From NCBI RefSeq assembly GCF_006148925.1, contig NZ_VAWB01000002.1, positions 496,001 to 560,000 on the forward strand: DNA of 64,000 nucleotides. Reading direction: 5' to 3'. This document shows, in pieces, positions 1 through 8,817 of this stretch. Origin of the DNA: Hyunsoonleella aestuarii (GTDB lineage Bacteria > Bacteroidota > Bacteroidia > Flavobacteriales > Flavobacteriaceae). The notes beneath the pieces were generated by a model. The model worked only from the letters and a program-made list of their open reading frames with translations, was not told where the DNA came from and made no database searches. Numbering within the stretch: position 1 is the stretch's first letter; each line of letters begins with the position of its first letter. The position numbers were made by a program, and so were the translations under genes.

Positions 1-245
1 AATTGGTAGAGAATAATATCTATACTGCAAATTACTTTCCCAAAAAATCATATTTGTTAAGAGTTAGAGGTAAAGGCTTTATGAGAAATCAAATTAGATT
101 AATGATGGGAACTCTTATAGATTTAGGGAAAGGTAAATTGACACTTCAAAACATTCAAGATAGTTTAGAACCAAATAGTAAAGTGAAAATGGATTATATA
201 GCTCCAGCTTCTGGTTTAATTCTTAACAAAGTAGAGTTTGAATAA
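1..245 (+). CDS. truA: tRNA pseudouridine synthase A, C-terminal part (partial)
   Basis: The reading frame is open at the left edge of the window, so only the last ~80 codons are present; the TTG at position 3 is not a convincing start. The fragment matches the C-terminal half of TruA: an RGKGFMRNQIRLMMGTL segment (the family's FxxxMVRxMxGTL helix) followed by the APASGLIL segment (usually APAxGLxL) just before the C-terminus. TruA converts uridines 38-40 of the tRNA anticodon arm to pseudouridine in the cytoplasm. The catalytic Asp lies upstream, outside the window. The next gene follows in the same direction after 36 bp. Confidence 0.85.
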   Translation, partial: LVENNIYTANYFPKKSYLLRVRGKGFMRNQIRLMMGTLIDLGKGKLTLQNIQDSLEPNSKVKMDYIAPASGLILNKVEFE

Positions 246-281
246 CAACAAAGCTTTTGTAGCTTTATAAAAAATAAAATT

Positions 282-965
282 ATGAGTTCAGCTATTTCAA
301 AAGAAGTATTTTCGTTCTTCAAAAAATTGGAAAAAAACAATAATCGCGACTGGTTTAATGCAAATAAGCCAGAGTTTAAAGTGATTGAAACTGAAGTTAA
401 GCAATTTTACAACACCATTTTTGAAAATTTGAATAAGCACGACGAAATTGATAAACTAAAGATATTTAGAATTTATCGTGACGTTCGTTTCTCAAAAAAC
501 AAGTTGCCTTATAAAACGCATTTTGGAGGTTCATTTCATAGAACAAAACCAAGATTAAGAGGTGGCTACTATTTGCATATTCAACCTAACAATGAAAGTT
601 TTATTGCTACGGGATTTTGGGAACCAGCACCAGCCGACTTGTTAAGAATTCGTAAAGAATTTGAAATGGATGATTACGAAATTCGAGATATTTTAGCTAA
701 TAAAAACTTCAATGCTATATGGGGAGATTCCTTTGTTGGAGATGAAGTAAAAACTGCTCCAAAAGGTTTTAGCAAAGAACATAAAGCGATAGATTTAATA
801 AAAAAGAAACAATATATTTTCACTAAGAAATATACTGATGAAGAAGTGCTTGACACTAACTTTTTAAACGATATCGATAAATCCTTTAAAGCAATTCGAC
901 CATTTTTTGATTACATGAGTGACGTATTAACGACAGACTTAAATGGGGTTTCTTTGATTGATTGA
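282..965 (+). CDS. DUF2461 family protein (TIGR02453 type)
   Basis: A 227-residue soluble protein with no signal peptide or membrane segment. The opening FFKKLEKNNNRDWFNANKPEF is the hallmark N-terminus of the DUF2461/TIGR02453 family, followed by the conserved FRIYRDVRFSKNKLPYKTHF block near residue 65 and a GGYYLHIQPN block near 95. Length is normal for the family. The biochemical function is not established. It follows truA by 36 bp on the same strand and may be cotranscribed; it converges with the next gene, the two stops being 13 bp apart. Confidence 0.85.
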   Translation: MSSAISKEVFSFFKKLEKNNNRDWFNANKPEFKVIETEVKQFYNTIFENLNKHDEIDKLKIFRIYRDVRFSKNKLPYKTHFGGSFHRTKPRLRGGYYLHIQPNNESFIATGFWEPAPADLLRIRKEFEMDDYEIRDILANKNFNAIWGDSFVGDEVKTAPKGFSKEHKAIDLIKKKQYIFTKKYTDEEVLDTNFLNDIDKSFKAIRPFFDYMSDVLTTDLNGVSLID

Positions 966-977
966 TATCGCTAAATA

Positions 978-1394
978 CTATACGGCGGTCAATAACTCAG
1001 GTCGCTCAAATAATTGAATATGGCTTAATAAGCGCTCTTTAACAATGTTCATCATGCGTTTATTTAAAGCCGACGAATTTTGAATGTAAAGCTCGTATTC
1101 TTCAATCGTAAACAATCCAATGACCATGCCTTTCATCGAATTTCGAAGTTTCATGTCTTTATGAATAGCATTCTCAATATAATCAATACGCTTTTCTAAT
1201 GATAAATCATAAAAAACAGATTTATGCTTATTGATATAATTTCGAAATACTGCAATTAATAAATCATTTTGAAATTTGATGATTGGACGTAATACTAAAT
1301 TTTGAAAACGCTCATCAGAACTCATGTTATCATTAATTGTAGTGCTTAAAAATTCTGGTCTAATACTTTTAAGTTGGGATTGTCTTGTATCCAT
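978..1394 (-). CDS. Small conserved Flavobacteriia protein (often auto-labelled 'glyoxalase')
   Basis: The open frame extends upstream to 1481, but the ATG at 1394 (MDTRQSQLKS...) is preferred: the residues upstream of it are hydrophobic and of poor quality, while the family as I remember it begins at MDTR. The product is ~138 residues, charged, probably mostly alpha-helical, with a conserved-looking central FQNLVLRPIIKFQNDLL and a C-terminal NSSALNKRMMNIVKERL. I see no glyoxalase metal ligands, so the common database name looks misleading. Function unknown. It is convergent with the DUF2461 gene. Confidence 0.7.
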   Translation of the reverse strand: MDTRQSQLKSIRPEFLSTTINDNMSSDERFQNLVLRPIIKFQNDLLIAVFRNYINKHKSVFYDLSLEKRIDYIENAIHKDMKLRNSMKGMVIGLFTIEEYELYIQNSSALNKRMMNIVKERLLSHIQLFERPELLTAV

Positions 1395-1682
1395 GAGAAG
1401 AAGATTTGGACTTAAAATTATTGAAATTAAAACATCGGTTGTTAACAATCTAGTCATAGTTGTTAACGAGGTTATTAACATTCAAGGTTCTAAAATTTAG
1501 GAGTTTTGATTAAAATGAGGCATAATTTAAGATATGATTTAATCTGAATTCAATAAGCACTCATCTTTTAATTTGTTCTTAATTAAACATTTATCAACTA
1601 TAAAAAGAAGCACAAGCTAATAACTCCTAAATGTTTTGAGCAGATAATTGAAAACCTTATTTTTATTGAAAATTAGTCCTAA

Positions 1683-2549
1683 ATGAAGTTCGGAAGTGTA
1701 GAAAACCCTCAAGACATAGATTTTACATTACGAAAAGATCATCCAGATACAAAGAGAGTATTAAATAGCGTAAAAGATGATAGTATTCCCGAAATTTATG
1801 TAGGATGCGCTAAATGGAATAGAACGGACCTTAAAGGTTTTTATCCTAGGGGTACAAAAGACGAATTGAGCTACTATTCTTTGCAATTTAATTCTATTGA
1901 ACTAAACGCAACGTTTTACAGAATTTTTCCAGCTGAACAATTTTCAACTTGGTACAACAAAACACCAGAGGGATTTAAGTTTTTTCCAAAACTAAATCAA
2001 GAAATAAGCCATTGGAAACGTTTGAAAGAAACCAATGCAGTAGTTGATCACTACTTATATAATGCATCAAACCTAAAAGAAAAACTAGGAACAGTCTTTT
2101 TACAAATGCATTCTAATTTTGCTCCTAAAGATTTTGATAGGGTCGTAAATTTTGTAGAAAGTTGGCCAAAAGACATCCCTCTAGCAATTGAATTTAGGCA
2201 CACCAATTGGTATAATGATCAGGCGGTTGCTGAAGATTTGTTTGAGCTTTTGAAGGTTAATAATATCTCAAACGTTATTGTAGATACTGCTGGAAGACGC
2301 GATTTAATGCATATGCGATTAACCAATGCCATAGCTTTTATACGATTTGTAGGTACAAATCATAAGAGTGACTATTCTCGGCTAGATGATTGGTTGGAGC
2401 GCATAAGGCTTTGGAAAGAGCAAGGTATTAAAGAAATTGATTTTTTTATACATCAAAATATAGAAAAAGAATCCCCATTACTGTCTGAATATTTCATTAA
2501 AAAAATCAATTCGAAATTAGGCTACACACTAAAAATACCCAACGGTTAA
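1683..2549 (+). CDS. DUF72 (YecE-like) TIM-barrel protein
   Basis: A 288-residue cytoplasmic protein. It shows the DUF72 signature: IYVGCAKWNRTDLKGFYP near residue 37 (usually xGtsGWxYxxWxgxFYP), FNSIELNATFYR near 70, and AIEFRHTNWY near 165 (usually EFRhxSW). The family adopts a TIM-barrel resembling xylose isomerase-like or glycosidase folds, but no reaction is firmly assigned. It stands alone on the plus strand, with ~290 bp of AT-rich sequence before it and ~250 bp before the leu operon. Confidence 0.88.
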   Translation: MKFGSVENPQDIDFTLRKDHPDTKRVLNSVKDDSIPEIYVGCAKWNRTDLKGFYPRGTKDELSYYSLQFNSIELNATFYRIFPAEQFSTWYNKTPEGFKFFPKLNQEISHWKRLKETNAVVDHYLYNASNLKEKLGTVFLQMHSNFAPKDFDRVVNFVESWPKDIPLAIEFRHTNWYNDQAVAEDLFELLKVNNISNVIVDTAGRRDLMHMRLTNAIAFIRFVGTNHKSDYSRLDDWLERIRLWKEQGIKEIDFFIHQNIEKESPLLSEYFIKKINSKLGYTLKIPNG

Positions 2550-2714
2550 GATGACAAACAAACTCTTTTCTAAACTAATAAAATTAGTCTTTGAAAATTA
2601 TAATCAAAATTTTGTTTTTGTTGAATAAAATGCAATTTATGCAGTCTTCACTGTATATTTTGTAAAAATTAGATAACAATACGATCTAAACTTTCGATTA
2701 AATGTAATTAAATA

Positions 2715-2722
2715 TAAATTTG
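2715..2722 (+). promoter_or_regulatory. Bacteroidota -7 promoter box for the leu operon
   Basis: TAAATTTG matches the Bacteroidota -7 consensus TAnnTTTG exactly. It lies 77 bp upstream of the leuC ATG. A convincing -33 TTTG is not obvious at the expected distance (ACTTTCG near 2690 is the best), so this rests on the -7 box and its position. Initiation about 7 nt downstream would leave a leader that contains the short ORF at 2735. Confidence 0.5.
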
Positions 2723-2734
2723 TATGCTGTTGTA

Positions 2735-2782
2735 ATGTTATTGGTTAATGTATTTTACCTTTTTTTAATTCACAACAGATAA
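2735..2782 (+). CDS. Possible Leu-rich leader ORF upstream of leuC
   Basis: A 15-codon ORF lies between the -7 box and leuC. It reads M-L-L-V-N-V-F-Y-L-F-L-I-H-N-R, with four Leu, two Val and one Ile, and ends 16 bp before the leuC ATG. That composition and place are what a branched-chain amino-acid leader peptide would show. No poly-U terminator hairpin follows; the visible secondary structure is CTGTTGT (2727-2733) complementary to ACAACAG (2772-2778), which brackets the ORF. In AT-rich DNA a short hydrophobic ORF can arise by chance, so this is a candidate only. Confidence 0.3.
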   Translation: MLLVNVFYLFLIHNR

Positions 2783-2798
2783 CAAACCTTAATTACCT

Positions 2799-4205
2799 AT
2801 GAGTAAGACATTATTTGACAAAGTGTGGGATTCGCATGTTGTTAGAAACATTGAAGATGGACCAGACGTATTTTTTATTGACCGTCATTTTATACATGAA
2901 GTAACAAGTCCAGTAGCGTTCGTTGGATTAAAACAACGTGGTATTGGAGTGATGTATCCAGAACGTACATTTGCAACGGCTGATCACAATACACCAACCT
3001 GGAATCAGCATTTACCTGTTGCAGACCCATTATCAGCAAACCAATTAGAAGCATTGGCAAATAATGCTGCAGAATATGGTATTTCGCATTGGGGCTTAGG
3101 ACACAAAAACAATGGTATTGTTCATATTGTAGGCCCTGAGAATGGTATAACATTACCAGGATCAACGATTGTTTGTGGAGATTCACACACTTCTACGCAT
3201 GGTGCTTTTGGTGCCATTGCTTTTGGTATAGGCACTTCGGAAGTTGAGATGGTATTATCTACTCAATGTATTATGCAGCCTAAGCCAAAGAAAATGCGTA
3301 TCAACGTAAACGGTGAACTTGGTTTTGGAGTGACACCTAAAGATGTGGCACTATATATTATTTCTCAGCAAACTACTTCAGGAGCTACAGGATATTTTGT
3401 AGAATATGCTGGTGATGTGTTTGAAAACATGTCTATGGAAGGACGTATGACCGTTTGTAATTTATCTATTGAGATGGGTGCTCGTGGTGGTATGATCGCT
3501 CCAGATGAAAAAACTTATGAATATATAAAAGGCAGAAAGCATACTCCAAAAGGTGAAGATTGGGATAGAGCGATGTCATATTGGAAAACGCTTAAGACGG
3601 ATGATGATGCTGAATTTGATGTAGAATTTAACTACAATGCCTCTGATATTGAACCAATGATTACTTACGGAACTAATCCAGGAATGGGTATAGGAGTTAC
3701 GCAATCTATTCCACTGGCGGAAGATGTTCAAGGTGGTGTAGCAACATATAAGAAATCATTGGGCTATATGAAGTTTGATGAAGGTGATAATATGATTGGA
3801 AAGCAAGTTGATTATGTTTTCCTAGGATCTTGCACAAATGGACGTATTGAAGATTTTAGAGCATTTTGTTCAATTGTTGAAGGAAGAAAAAAAGCGGATA
3901 ACATTACAGCTTGGTTAGTACCGGGATCGCATAAAGTTGTAGATCAAATAAAAGAAGAAGGTTTAGATAGGATTTTAGAAGAAGCTGGTTTTGTGTTAAG
4001 AGAACCGGGTTGTTCTGCATGTTTGGCAATGAACGATGATAAAGTACCTGCTGGTAAATTAGCAGTATCAACGTCTAACCGTAATTTTGAAGGGCGTCAA
4101 GGTCCAGGATCTAGAACATTATTAGCCTCTCCGTTGGTTGCTGCCGCAACAGCAGTTGAAGGCGCAGTAACTGATCCAAGAACATTAATTCAAGTAACAG
4201 CATAA
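2799..4205 (+). CDS. leuC: 3-isopropylmalate dehydratase large subunit
   Basis: LeuC, 468 residues, the family's normal length, carries the [4Fe-4S] cluster of isopropylmalate isomerase and works as a heterodimer with LeuD. Visible landmarks: VWDSHVV near residue 9, [13 protein letters not shown] near 130, and the three cluster cysteines in [10 protein letters not shown] (~350) and [12 protein letters not shown] (~410). The complex converts 2- to 3-isopropylmalate and, in species with citramalate synthase, citramalate to 3-methylmalate. leuD starts 11 bp downstream. Given the CimA-like synthase in the same operon, dual substrate use is plausible. Confidence 0.97.
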   Translation: MSKTLFDKVWDSHVVRNIEDGPDVFFIDRHFIHEVTSPVAFVGLKQRGIGVMYPERTFATADHNTPTWNQHLPVADPLSANQLEALANNAAEYGISHWGLGHKNNGIVHIVGPENGITLPGSTIVCGDSHTSTHGAFGAIAFGIGTSEVEMVLSTQCIMQPKPKKMRINVNGELGFGVTPKDVALYIISQQTTSGATGYFVEYAGDVFENMSMEGRMTVCNLSIEMGARGGMIAPDEKTYEYIKGRKHTPKGEDWDRAMSYWKTLKTDDDAEFDVEFNYNASDIEPMITYGTNPGMGIGVTQSIPLAEDVQGGVATYKKSLGYMKFDEGDNMIGKQVDYVFLGSCTNGRIEDFRAFCSIVEGRKKADNITAWLVPGSHKVVDQIKEEGLDRILEEAGFVLREPGCSACLAMNDDKVPAGKLAVSTSNRNFEGRQGPGSRTLLASPLVAAATAVEGAVTDPRTLIQVTA

Positions 4206-4216
4206 AAGAAACGATA

Positions 4217-4816
4217 ATGGCTTACGATAAATTTGAAGTTTTAACAAGTACAGCATATCCACTACCAATTGAAAACGTGGATACCGATCAAATAATTCCA
4301 GCTCGTTTCTTAAAAGCAACAGAACGGGTTGGATTTGGAGATAACTTTTTCCGTGATTGGAGGTATGACTCTGAGGGAAATCCAATCGCAGATTTTCCTT
4401 TGAATGATGCAAAATACGCAGGATCTAAAATTTTAGTAGGAGGGAAGAACTTTGGTTCTGGTTCTTCAAGAGAGCATGCCGCTTGGTCTGTTTACGATTT
4501 TGGTTTGCGTTGTGTAATCTCTTCATTCTTCGCAGATATTTTTAGAAATAACTGTTTGAATATAGGAGTATTACCAGTTCAAGTATCGGTCGATTTTGCT
4601 CAAAAATTATTTGATGCTATTGAAGCAGATCCTAAAACTGAGATAAAAGTTGATTTGCCATCTCAAACTGTAACCCTATTGTCGACTGGTGAATCAGAAT
4701 CTTTTTATATCAACGGTTATAAAAAAGGAAATATGTTGAATGGTTTTGATGATATCGATTATCTTCAAAACATGAAAGATGAAGTTGAAAAGTTTGCAGA
4801 AACCAGACCCTTCTAG
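4217..4816 (+). CDS. leuD: 3-isopropylmalate dehydratase small subunit
   Basis: A 199-residue LeuD with the aconitase swivel-domain landmarks: VDTDQIIPARFLK near residue 22 and GGKNFGSGSSREHAAW near 75, which carry substrate-binding residues. It pairs with LeuC encoded 11 bp upstream. A hairpin with a short T run (4855-4887) lies between leuD and the next gene and may reduce transcription of the downstream half of the operon. Confidence 0.97.
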   Translation: MAYDKFEVLTSTAYPLPIENVDTDQIIPARFLKATERVGFGDNFFRDWRYDSEGNPIADFPLNDAKYAGSKILVGGKNFGSGSSREHAAWSVYDFGLRCVISSFFADIFRNNCLNIGVLPVQVSVDFAQKLFDAIEADPKTEIKVDLPSQTVTLLSTGESESFYINGYKKGNMLNGFDDIDYLQNMKDEVEKFAETRPF

Positions 4817-4854
4817 TTTCGTGCTACAAAAAATAATAAAATAAAAAATCCTTC

Positions 4855-4887
4855 AAAAGCATTCCATATTTTTATGTAATGCTTTTT
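4855..4887 (+). terminator. Intra-operon hairpin between leuD and the CimA-like gene
   Basis: AAAAGCATTCCAT (4855-4867) is complementary, with one mismatch, to ATGTAATGCTTTT (4874-4886), with a 6-nt loop and one further T before G. It resembles an intrinsic terminator with a weak U-tract. Because the genes on both sides belong to the same pathway in the same direction, partial termination or a processing point is more likely than a true operon end. Confidence 0.5.
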
Positions 4888-4907
4888 GTGAATTTATAAA
4901 ACCCTCA

Positions 4908-6428
4908 ATGACTAAAAGGAGAATAGAAATAATGGATACGACATTACGAGATGGAGAGCAAACCTCTACAGTGTCGTTTTCTGCACCAGAAAAACTAACC
5001 ATTGCTAAACTCTTACTTGAAGAATTAAAGGTAGATCGTATTGAAATCGCATCGGCTAGAGTTTCCGAGGGCGAGTTTCAAGCGGTAAAGGATATTACAG
5101 ATTGGGCTTCCGAAAATAATTATTTAGATAAAGTTGAGGTTTTAACTTTTGTAGATAATGGTGTATCCATTGAATGGATGGAAGAAGCAGGAGCTAAGGT
5201 TCAAAATCTATTAACAAAAGGTTCATTAAACCATTTAACTCACCAGCTTAAAAAGACTCCTAATCAACATTTTAAAGAAGTTAAAGAGGTAATTGATTTA
5301 GCTTCCAGTAAAAACATTATAACTAATGTTTATTTAGAAGATTGGAGTAACGGTATGCGTAACTCTAAAGATTATGTTTATGAGTTTTTAGCCTTTTTAA
5401 AGGCACAAAATGTAGCAAGAATTATGCTTCCAGATACATTGGGAGTACTCACACCACAGGAATCCTACGATTTTATAAAAGAAATTAGAGATACCTATCC
5501 AGAATTACATTTTGATTTTCACGCCCACAACGATTATGACTTAGGAGTTTCCAATGCGATGCAAGGTTTAAAAGCTGGTGCAGACGGCTTACATTTAACT
5601 GTAAATGGTATGGGGGAACGTGCTGGAAATGCACCTATGAGTAGCACTATTGCGGTTATAAACGATTTTATGCCTAATATTGAAATTGGGGTAAATGAAA
5701 AGGTACTTTATACAGTAAGCAAATTAGTAGAAAACTTTTCAGGGGTTATGATTCCTGCTAACAAACCCATTGTTGGAGCTAATGTATTTACCCAAACAGC
5801 AGGAATACATGCCGATGGTGATAACAAAAAGAATTTATATTTCAGCGATTTAATGCCAGAACGCTTTGGTAGAAAGCGCCAATATGCTCTGGGAAAAGCT
5901 TCGGGAAAAGCTAACATTCAAAAAAACCTTCAACAATTAGGTTTACAGCTTAATGATGAAGATTTGAAAAAGGTAACCCAACGCATCATTGAGTTAGGGG
6001 ACAAGAAACAGGTTGTTACAAAAGAGGACTTGCCCTATATCATTTCGGATGTTTTAGATAGAACTTACGAAGAAAAAGTTAAGGTTAATTCATATGTATT
6101 AACTCATTCTAAAGGACTTAAACCATCAACAACTGTTTCCATAACCATTGAAGATGAGACTTTTGAGGAGAATGCACAAGGTGATGGGCAATATGATGCT
6201 TTTATGAATGCTATTAGAAACGTATTCAAAAGGAAGAAAACAGTACTACCCGATTTGGTCGATTATGTGGTTAGAATACCACCAGGAAGTCGTTCAGATG
6301 CTTTATGTGAGACTATTATCACTTGGAAAAATACCGAGAAAGAATTTAAAACTAGGGGTTTAGATTCAGATCAAACAGTATCGGCTATAAAGGCCACTGA
6401 AAAAATGCTAAACATTATTATTAATTAA
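4908..6428 (+). CDS. cimA: (R)-citramalate synthase-type LeuA/CimA family enzyme
   Basis: A 506-residue DRE-TIM metallolyase with a C-terminal LeuA regulatory domain. N-terminal MDTTLRDGEQ, the metal-binding FHAHND (~205) and NGMGERAGN (~232) define the family. From memory, it aligns without gaps to Leptospira interrogans citramalate synthase over the N-terminal ~145 residues, and its pyruvate-pocket positions Leu81, Leu104, Tyr144 and Glu146 correspond to Leu79, Leu102, Tyr142 and Glu144 here. The C-terminal VRIPPGSRSDAL and SDQTVSAIKATEKML blocks also look like that enzyme. It condenses an acetyl group from acetyl-CoA with a 2-oxoacid: pyruvate if CimA, 2-oxoisovalerate if LeuA. Databases often call this orthologue 2-isopropylmalate synthase, so substrate is inferred, not proven. 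Confidence 0.75.
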   Translation: MTKRRIEIMDTTLRDGEQTSTVSFSAPEKLTIAKLLLEELKVDRIEIASARVSEGEFQAVKDITDWASENNYLDKVEVLTFVDNGVSIEWMEEAGAKVQNLLTKGSLNHLTHQLKKTPNQHFKEVKEVIDLASSKNIITNVYLEDWSNGMRNSKDYVYEFLAFLKAQNVARIMLPDTLGVLTPQESYDFIKEIRDTYPELHFDFHAHNDYDLGVSNAMQGLKAGADGLHLTVNGMGERAGNAPMSSTIAVINDFMPNIEIGVNEKVLYTVSKLVENFSGVMIPANKPIVGANVFTQTAGIHADGDNKKNLYFSDLMPERFGRKRQYALGKASGKANIQKNLQQLGLQLNDEDLKKVTQRIIELGDKKQVVTKEDLPYIISDVLDRTYEEKVKVNSYVLTHSKGLKPSTTVSITIEDETFEENAQGDGQYDAFMNAIRNVFKRKKTVLPDLVDYVVRIPPGSRSDALCETIITWKNTEKEFKTRGLDSDQTVSAIKATEKMLNIIIN

Positions 6429-6444
6429 GATATAATTTAAAAAC

Positions 6445-7500
6445 ATGAAATTTAACATAGCGCTTTTAGCCGGAGACGGTATTGGACCAGAAGTAATAGA
6501 TCAAGCGGTAAAAGTGAGTGATGCGGTTGCCAAAAAATTTGATCATGAAATCAATTGGAAACCTGCTTTAACAGGAGCTGCTGCTATTGATGCGGTAGGC
6601 GAGCCTTATCCAGATGAAACACACAAGATTTGCGCCAATGCTGACGCTGTACTTTTCGGAGCTATTGGTCACCCAAAATTTGATAACGATCCTTCGGCTA
6701 AGGTTAGACCAGAACAAGGCTTACTTAAAATGCGTAAAGCTTTAGGGTTGTTTGCTAATGTGCGTCCAACATTTACATTTCCATCATTGTTAGATAAATC
6801 GCCTTTGAAAAAAGAACGCATTGAAGGTACAGATTTAGTGTTTTTACGCGAGCTAACTGGAGGTATTTATTTTGGTGAAAAGGGTAGAAGGGATGAAGGA
6901 GAGACAGCGTACGATAACTGCGTTTATACAAGAGCTGAAGTTCAGCGATTAGCTAAAAAAGGATTCGAATTGGCTATGACGCGCAGCAAGAAATTATGTT
7001 GTGTTGATAAAGCCAATGTCCTAGAAACATCAAGATTATGGAGAGAGACCGTTCAAGCCATGGAAAAAGACTACCCAGAAGTGGAAGTGTCTTATGAATT
7101 TGTTGATGCCGTAGCGATGCGCTTAGTACAATGGCCAAATAGTTATGATGTATTGATTACTGAAAATTTGTTTGGTGATATTCTAACCGACGAAGCTTCT
7201 GTAATTTCTGGGTCTATGGGATTAATGCCATCAGCCTCATTAGGATCTGATATTGGTTTATTCGAACCTATTCATGGATCTTATCCACAAGCTGCTGGAA
7301 AGAATATAGCAAACCCAATGGCAACGGTACTGTCTGCTGCGATGATGTTTGAAAATTTTGGTTTACTAGAGGAAGGTAAAGCTATTAGAGAAGCGGTTAA
7401 TAAAGCTTTAAATGAAGGCATGGTTACTGAAGATTTATCCGATGGAGGAAAATCTTTTGGAACTAGTGAAGTTGGCGATTGGTTAGCTGCTAATATCTAA
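6445..7500 (+). CDS. leuB: 3-isopropylmalate dehydrogenase
   Basis: A 351-residue beta-decarboxylating dehydrogenase. LLAGDGIGPEV at residue 7 is the family's N-terminal motif, VRPEQGLLKMRKALGLFANVRP near 90 carries the substrate-binding arginines, LVFLRELTGGIYFG near 130, and ENLFGDILTDEASVISGSMGLMPSASLG near 240 is the PROSITE signature. It oxidises 3-isopropylmalate with NAD+ and, with a citramalate synthase present, can also process 3-methylmalate toward 2-oxobutyrate. It is the last gene of the operon, 16 bp after the synthase, and is followed by a terminator. Confidence 0.97.
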   Translation: MKFNIALLAGDGIGPEVIDQAVKVSDAVAKKFDHEINWKPALTGAAAIDAVGEPYPDETHKICANADAVLFGAIGHPKFDNDPSAKVRPEQGLLKMRKALGLFANVRPTFTFPSLLDKSPLKKERIEGTDLVFLRELTGGIYFGEKGRRDEGETAYDNCVYTRAEVQRLAKKGFELAMTRSKKLCCVDKANVLETSRLWRETVQAMEKDYPEVEVSYEFVDAVAMRLVQWPNSYDVLITENLFGDILTDEASVISGSMGLMPSASLGSDIGLFEPIHGSYPQAAGKNIANPMATVLSAAMMFENFGLLEEGKAIREAVNKALNEGMVTEDLSDGGKSFGTSEVGDWLAANI

Positions 7501-7535
7501 GAGTAAAGAACAAACTACTAACTATAATTTAATTG

Positions 7536-7567
7536 AGCCTATTGATTTTACATCAATGGGCTTTTTT
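7536..7567 (+). terminator. Intrinsic terminator of the leu operon
   Basis: AGCCTATTGAT (7536-7546) pairs with ATCAATGGGCT (7552-7562), 11 bp with one G-U, a 5-nt loop, and a run of seven T. It sits ~35 bp after leuB, and its T run reaches the stop codon of the convergent MscS gene. Confidence 0.85.
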
Positions 7568-8816
7568 ATTGCTGCTGACTAAAACTGGAGCCTGTTGGTA
7601 ATTCAAAAATCTCTAAATCAAAATAACGGGTTGCAGCTATCATATGATCAAAAATATCGGCCATAATATACTCGTAATTGGCCCAACGTTTATCGCTACT
7701 AAATGCATAAATTTCAATGGGTAAGCCTTGAGTAGTTGGAGCTAGTTGGCGTACCATAATAGTCATGTCTTTATTGATTGCAGAATGCTTTTCAATGTAA
7801 GTTTGAACATATTTTCTAAAAATACCAATATTTGTCAGGTTCCTTCCATTTAGTAATAAGGACTTATCCGCTTTAATATCGGTATTAAAGACATTAATAT
7901 CTTTCTGTCTTGATTCTAAATAGGGTGAAATAAGCTGTATTTTTTTTAAACTATCAACTTCTTCAACAGTCAAATATTTAATGCTTTCTTGCTTAAGATG
8001 GAGCGCACGTTTTATTCGTCTTCCGCCAGAGTTAGTCATACCCCGCCAGTTTTTAAAAGAATCTGAAATTAGGGCGTAAGTTGGTATGGTAGTAATGGTT
8101 TTATCCCAATTCTGTACTTTTACGGTCGCTAAATTAATTTCGGTTACATCACCATCTGCACCATATTTTTCGAAAGTAATCCAGTCTCCAATTCTCACCA
8201 TATCATTTATGGATACTTGAATACTTGCAACGAATCCTAAAATGGTGTCTTTAAAAACGAGGATTACCACTGCAGAAATTGCCCCTAAACCAGTTAAGAA
8301 CTTTAAGAAAGGGATGTCTGTAATTATTGCAATAGCAGACATAATACCTCCTAACCAAGCGAAAATCATGAATACTTGAATATAACTATCTATAGGTTTG
8401 TCTTTTAACCTCGGTAATGTTTTAAGGTAGTCCTTAAGCGTATTTAGAAGACTTCGTACAATCCATAATGTTAGAACTATGGCAAATACTTTTAATCCCT
8501 TTTCAACGACGAATTCAAAACTCCCAAAATCCGCAAATACATCAGGTACAAATTCCAAAGCAATTAAAAGCGGGATAATATGTGCCACATTTCTAGGTAC
8601 TTTATTAGTAAGCAGTAAGTCATCAAAGTTAGTTTTAGATCTTACGGCAAATTGTGTAAATGCACTTATTAAAATACGTCTTATAAGAAAGTCAACAATG
8701 AAAATGATAATTATAAGCACTAATAAAAGCATAACCATATTTAAATACGCTGCAGCTTCGTTTGAAATGCCCTTATTTACTAAAAAATCGTAAAAAATAT
8801 GTTTGAAACTTTCCAT
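7566..8816 (-). CDS. MscS-family mechanosensitive ion channel
   Basis: A 416-residue inner-membrane protein. Hydrophobic segments lie near residues 25-45, 75-95, 110-125, 150-165 and 170-190; the last leads into the MscS beta-domain, recognised by the GFVASIQVSINDMVRIGDWITF segment (~205) and the TEINLATVKVQNWDKTITTIPT segment (~240). A long charged C-terminal part follows, as in the YbdG/YnaI-like larger MscS members. These channels release solutes on hypo-osmotic shock. The DUF3817 gene ends 1 bp before its start on the same strand, so the two are probably cotranscribed. Confidence 0.9.
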   Translation of the reverse strand: MESFKHIFYDFLVNKGISNEAAAYLNMVMLLLVLIIIIFIVDFLIRRILISAFTQFAVRSKTNFDDLLLTNKVPRNVAHIIPLLIALEFVPDVFADFGSFEFVVEKGLKVFAIVLTLWIVRSLLNTLKDYLKTLPRLKDKPIDSYIQVFMIFAWLGGIMSAIAIITDIPFLKFLTGLGAISAVVILVFKDTILGFVASIQVSINDMVRIGDWITFEKYGADGDVTEINLATVKVQNWDKTITTIPTYALISDSFKNWRGMTNSGGRRIKRALHLKQESIKYLTVEEVDSLKKIQLISPYLESRQKDINVFNTDIKADKSLLLNGRNLTNIGIFRKYVQTYIEKHSAINKDMTIMVRQLAPTTQGLPIEIYAFSSDKRWANYEYIMADIFDHMIAATRYFDLEIFELPTGSSFSQQQ

Positions 8817-8817
8817 T

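Noticed and set aside
978-1481. Glyoxalase function for the small minus-strand gene
   Set aside because: No vicinal-oxygen-chelate fold motifs or metal ligands are visible; the label looks like a database artefact.
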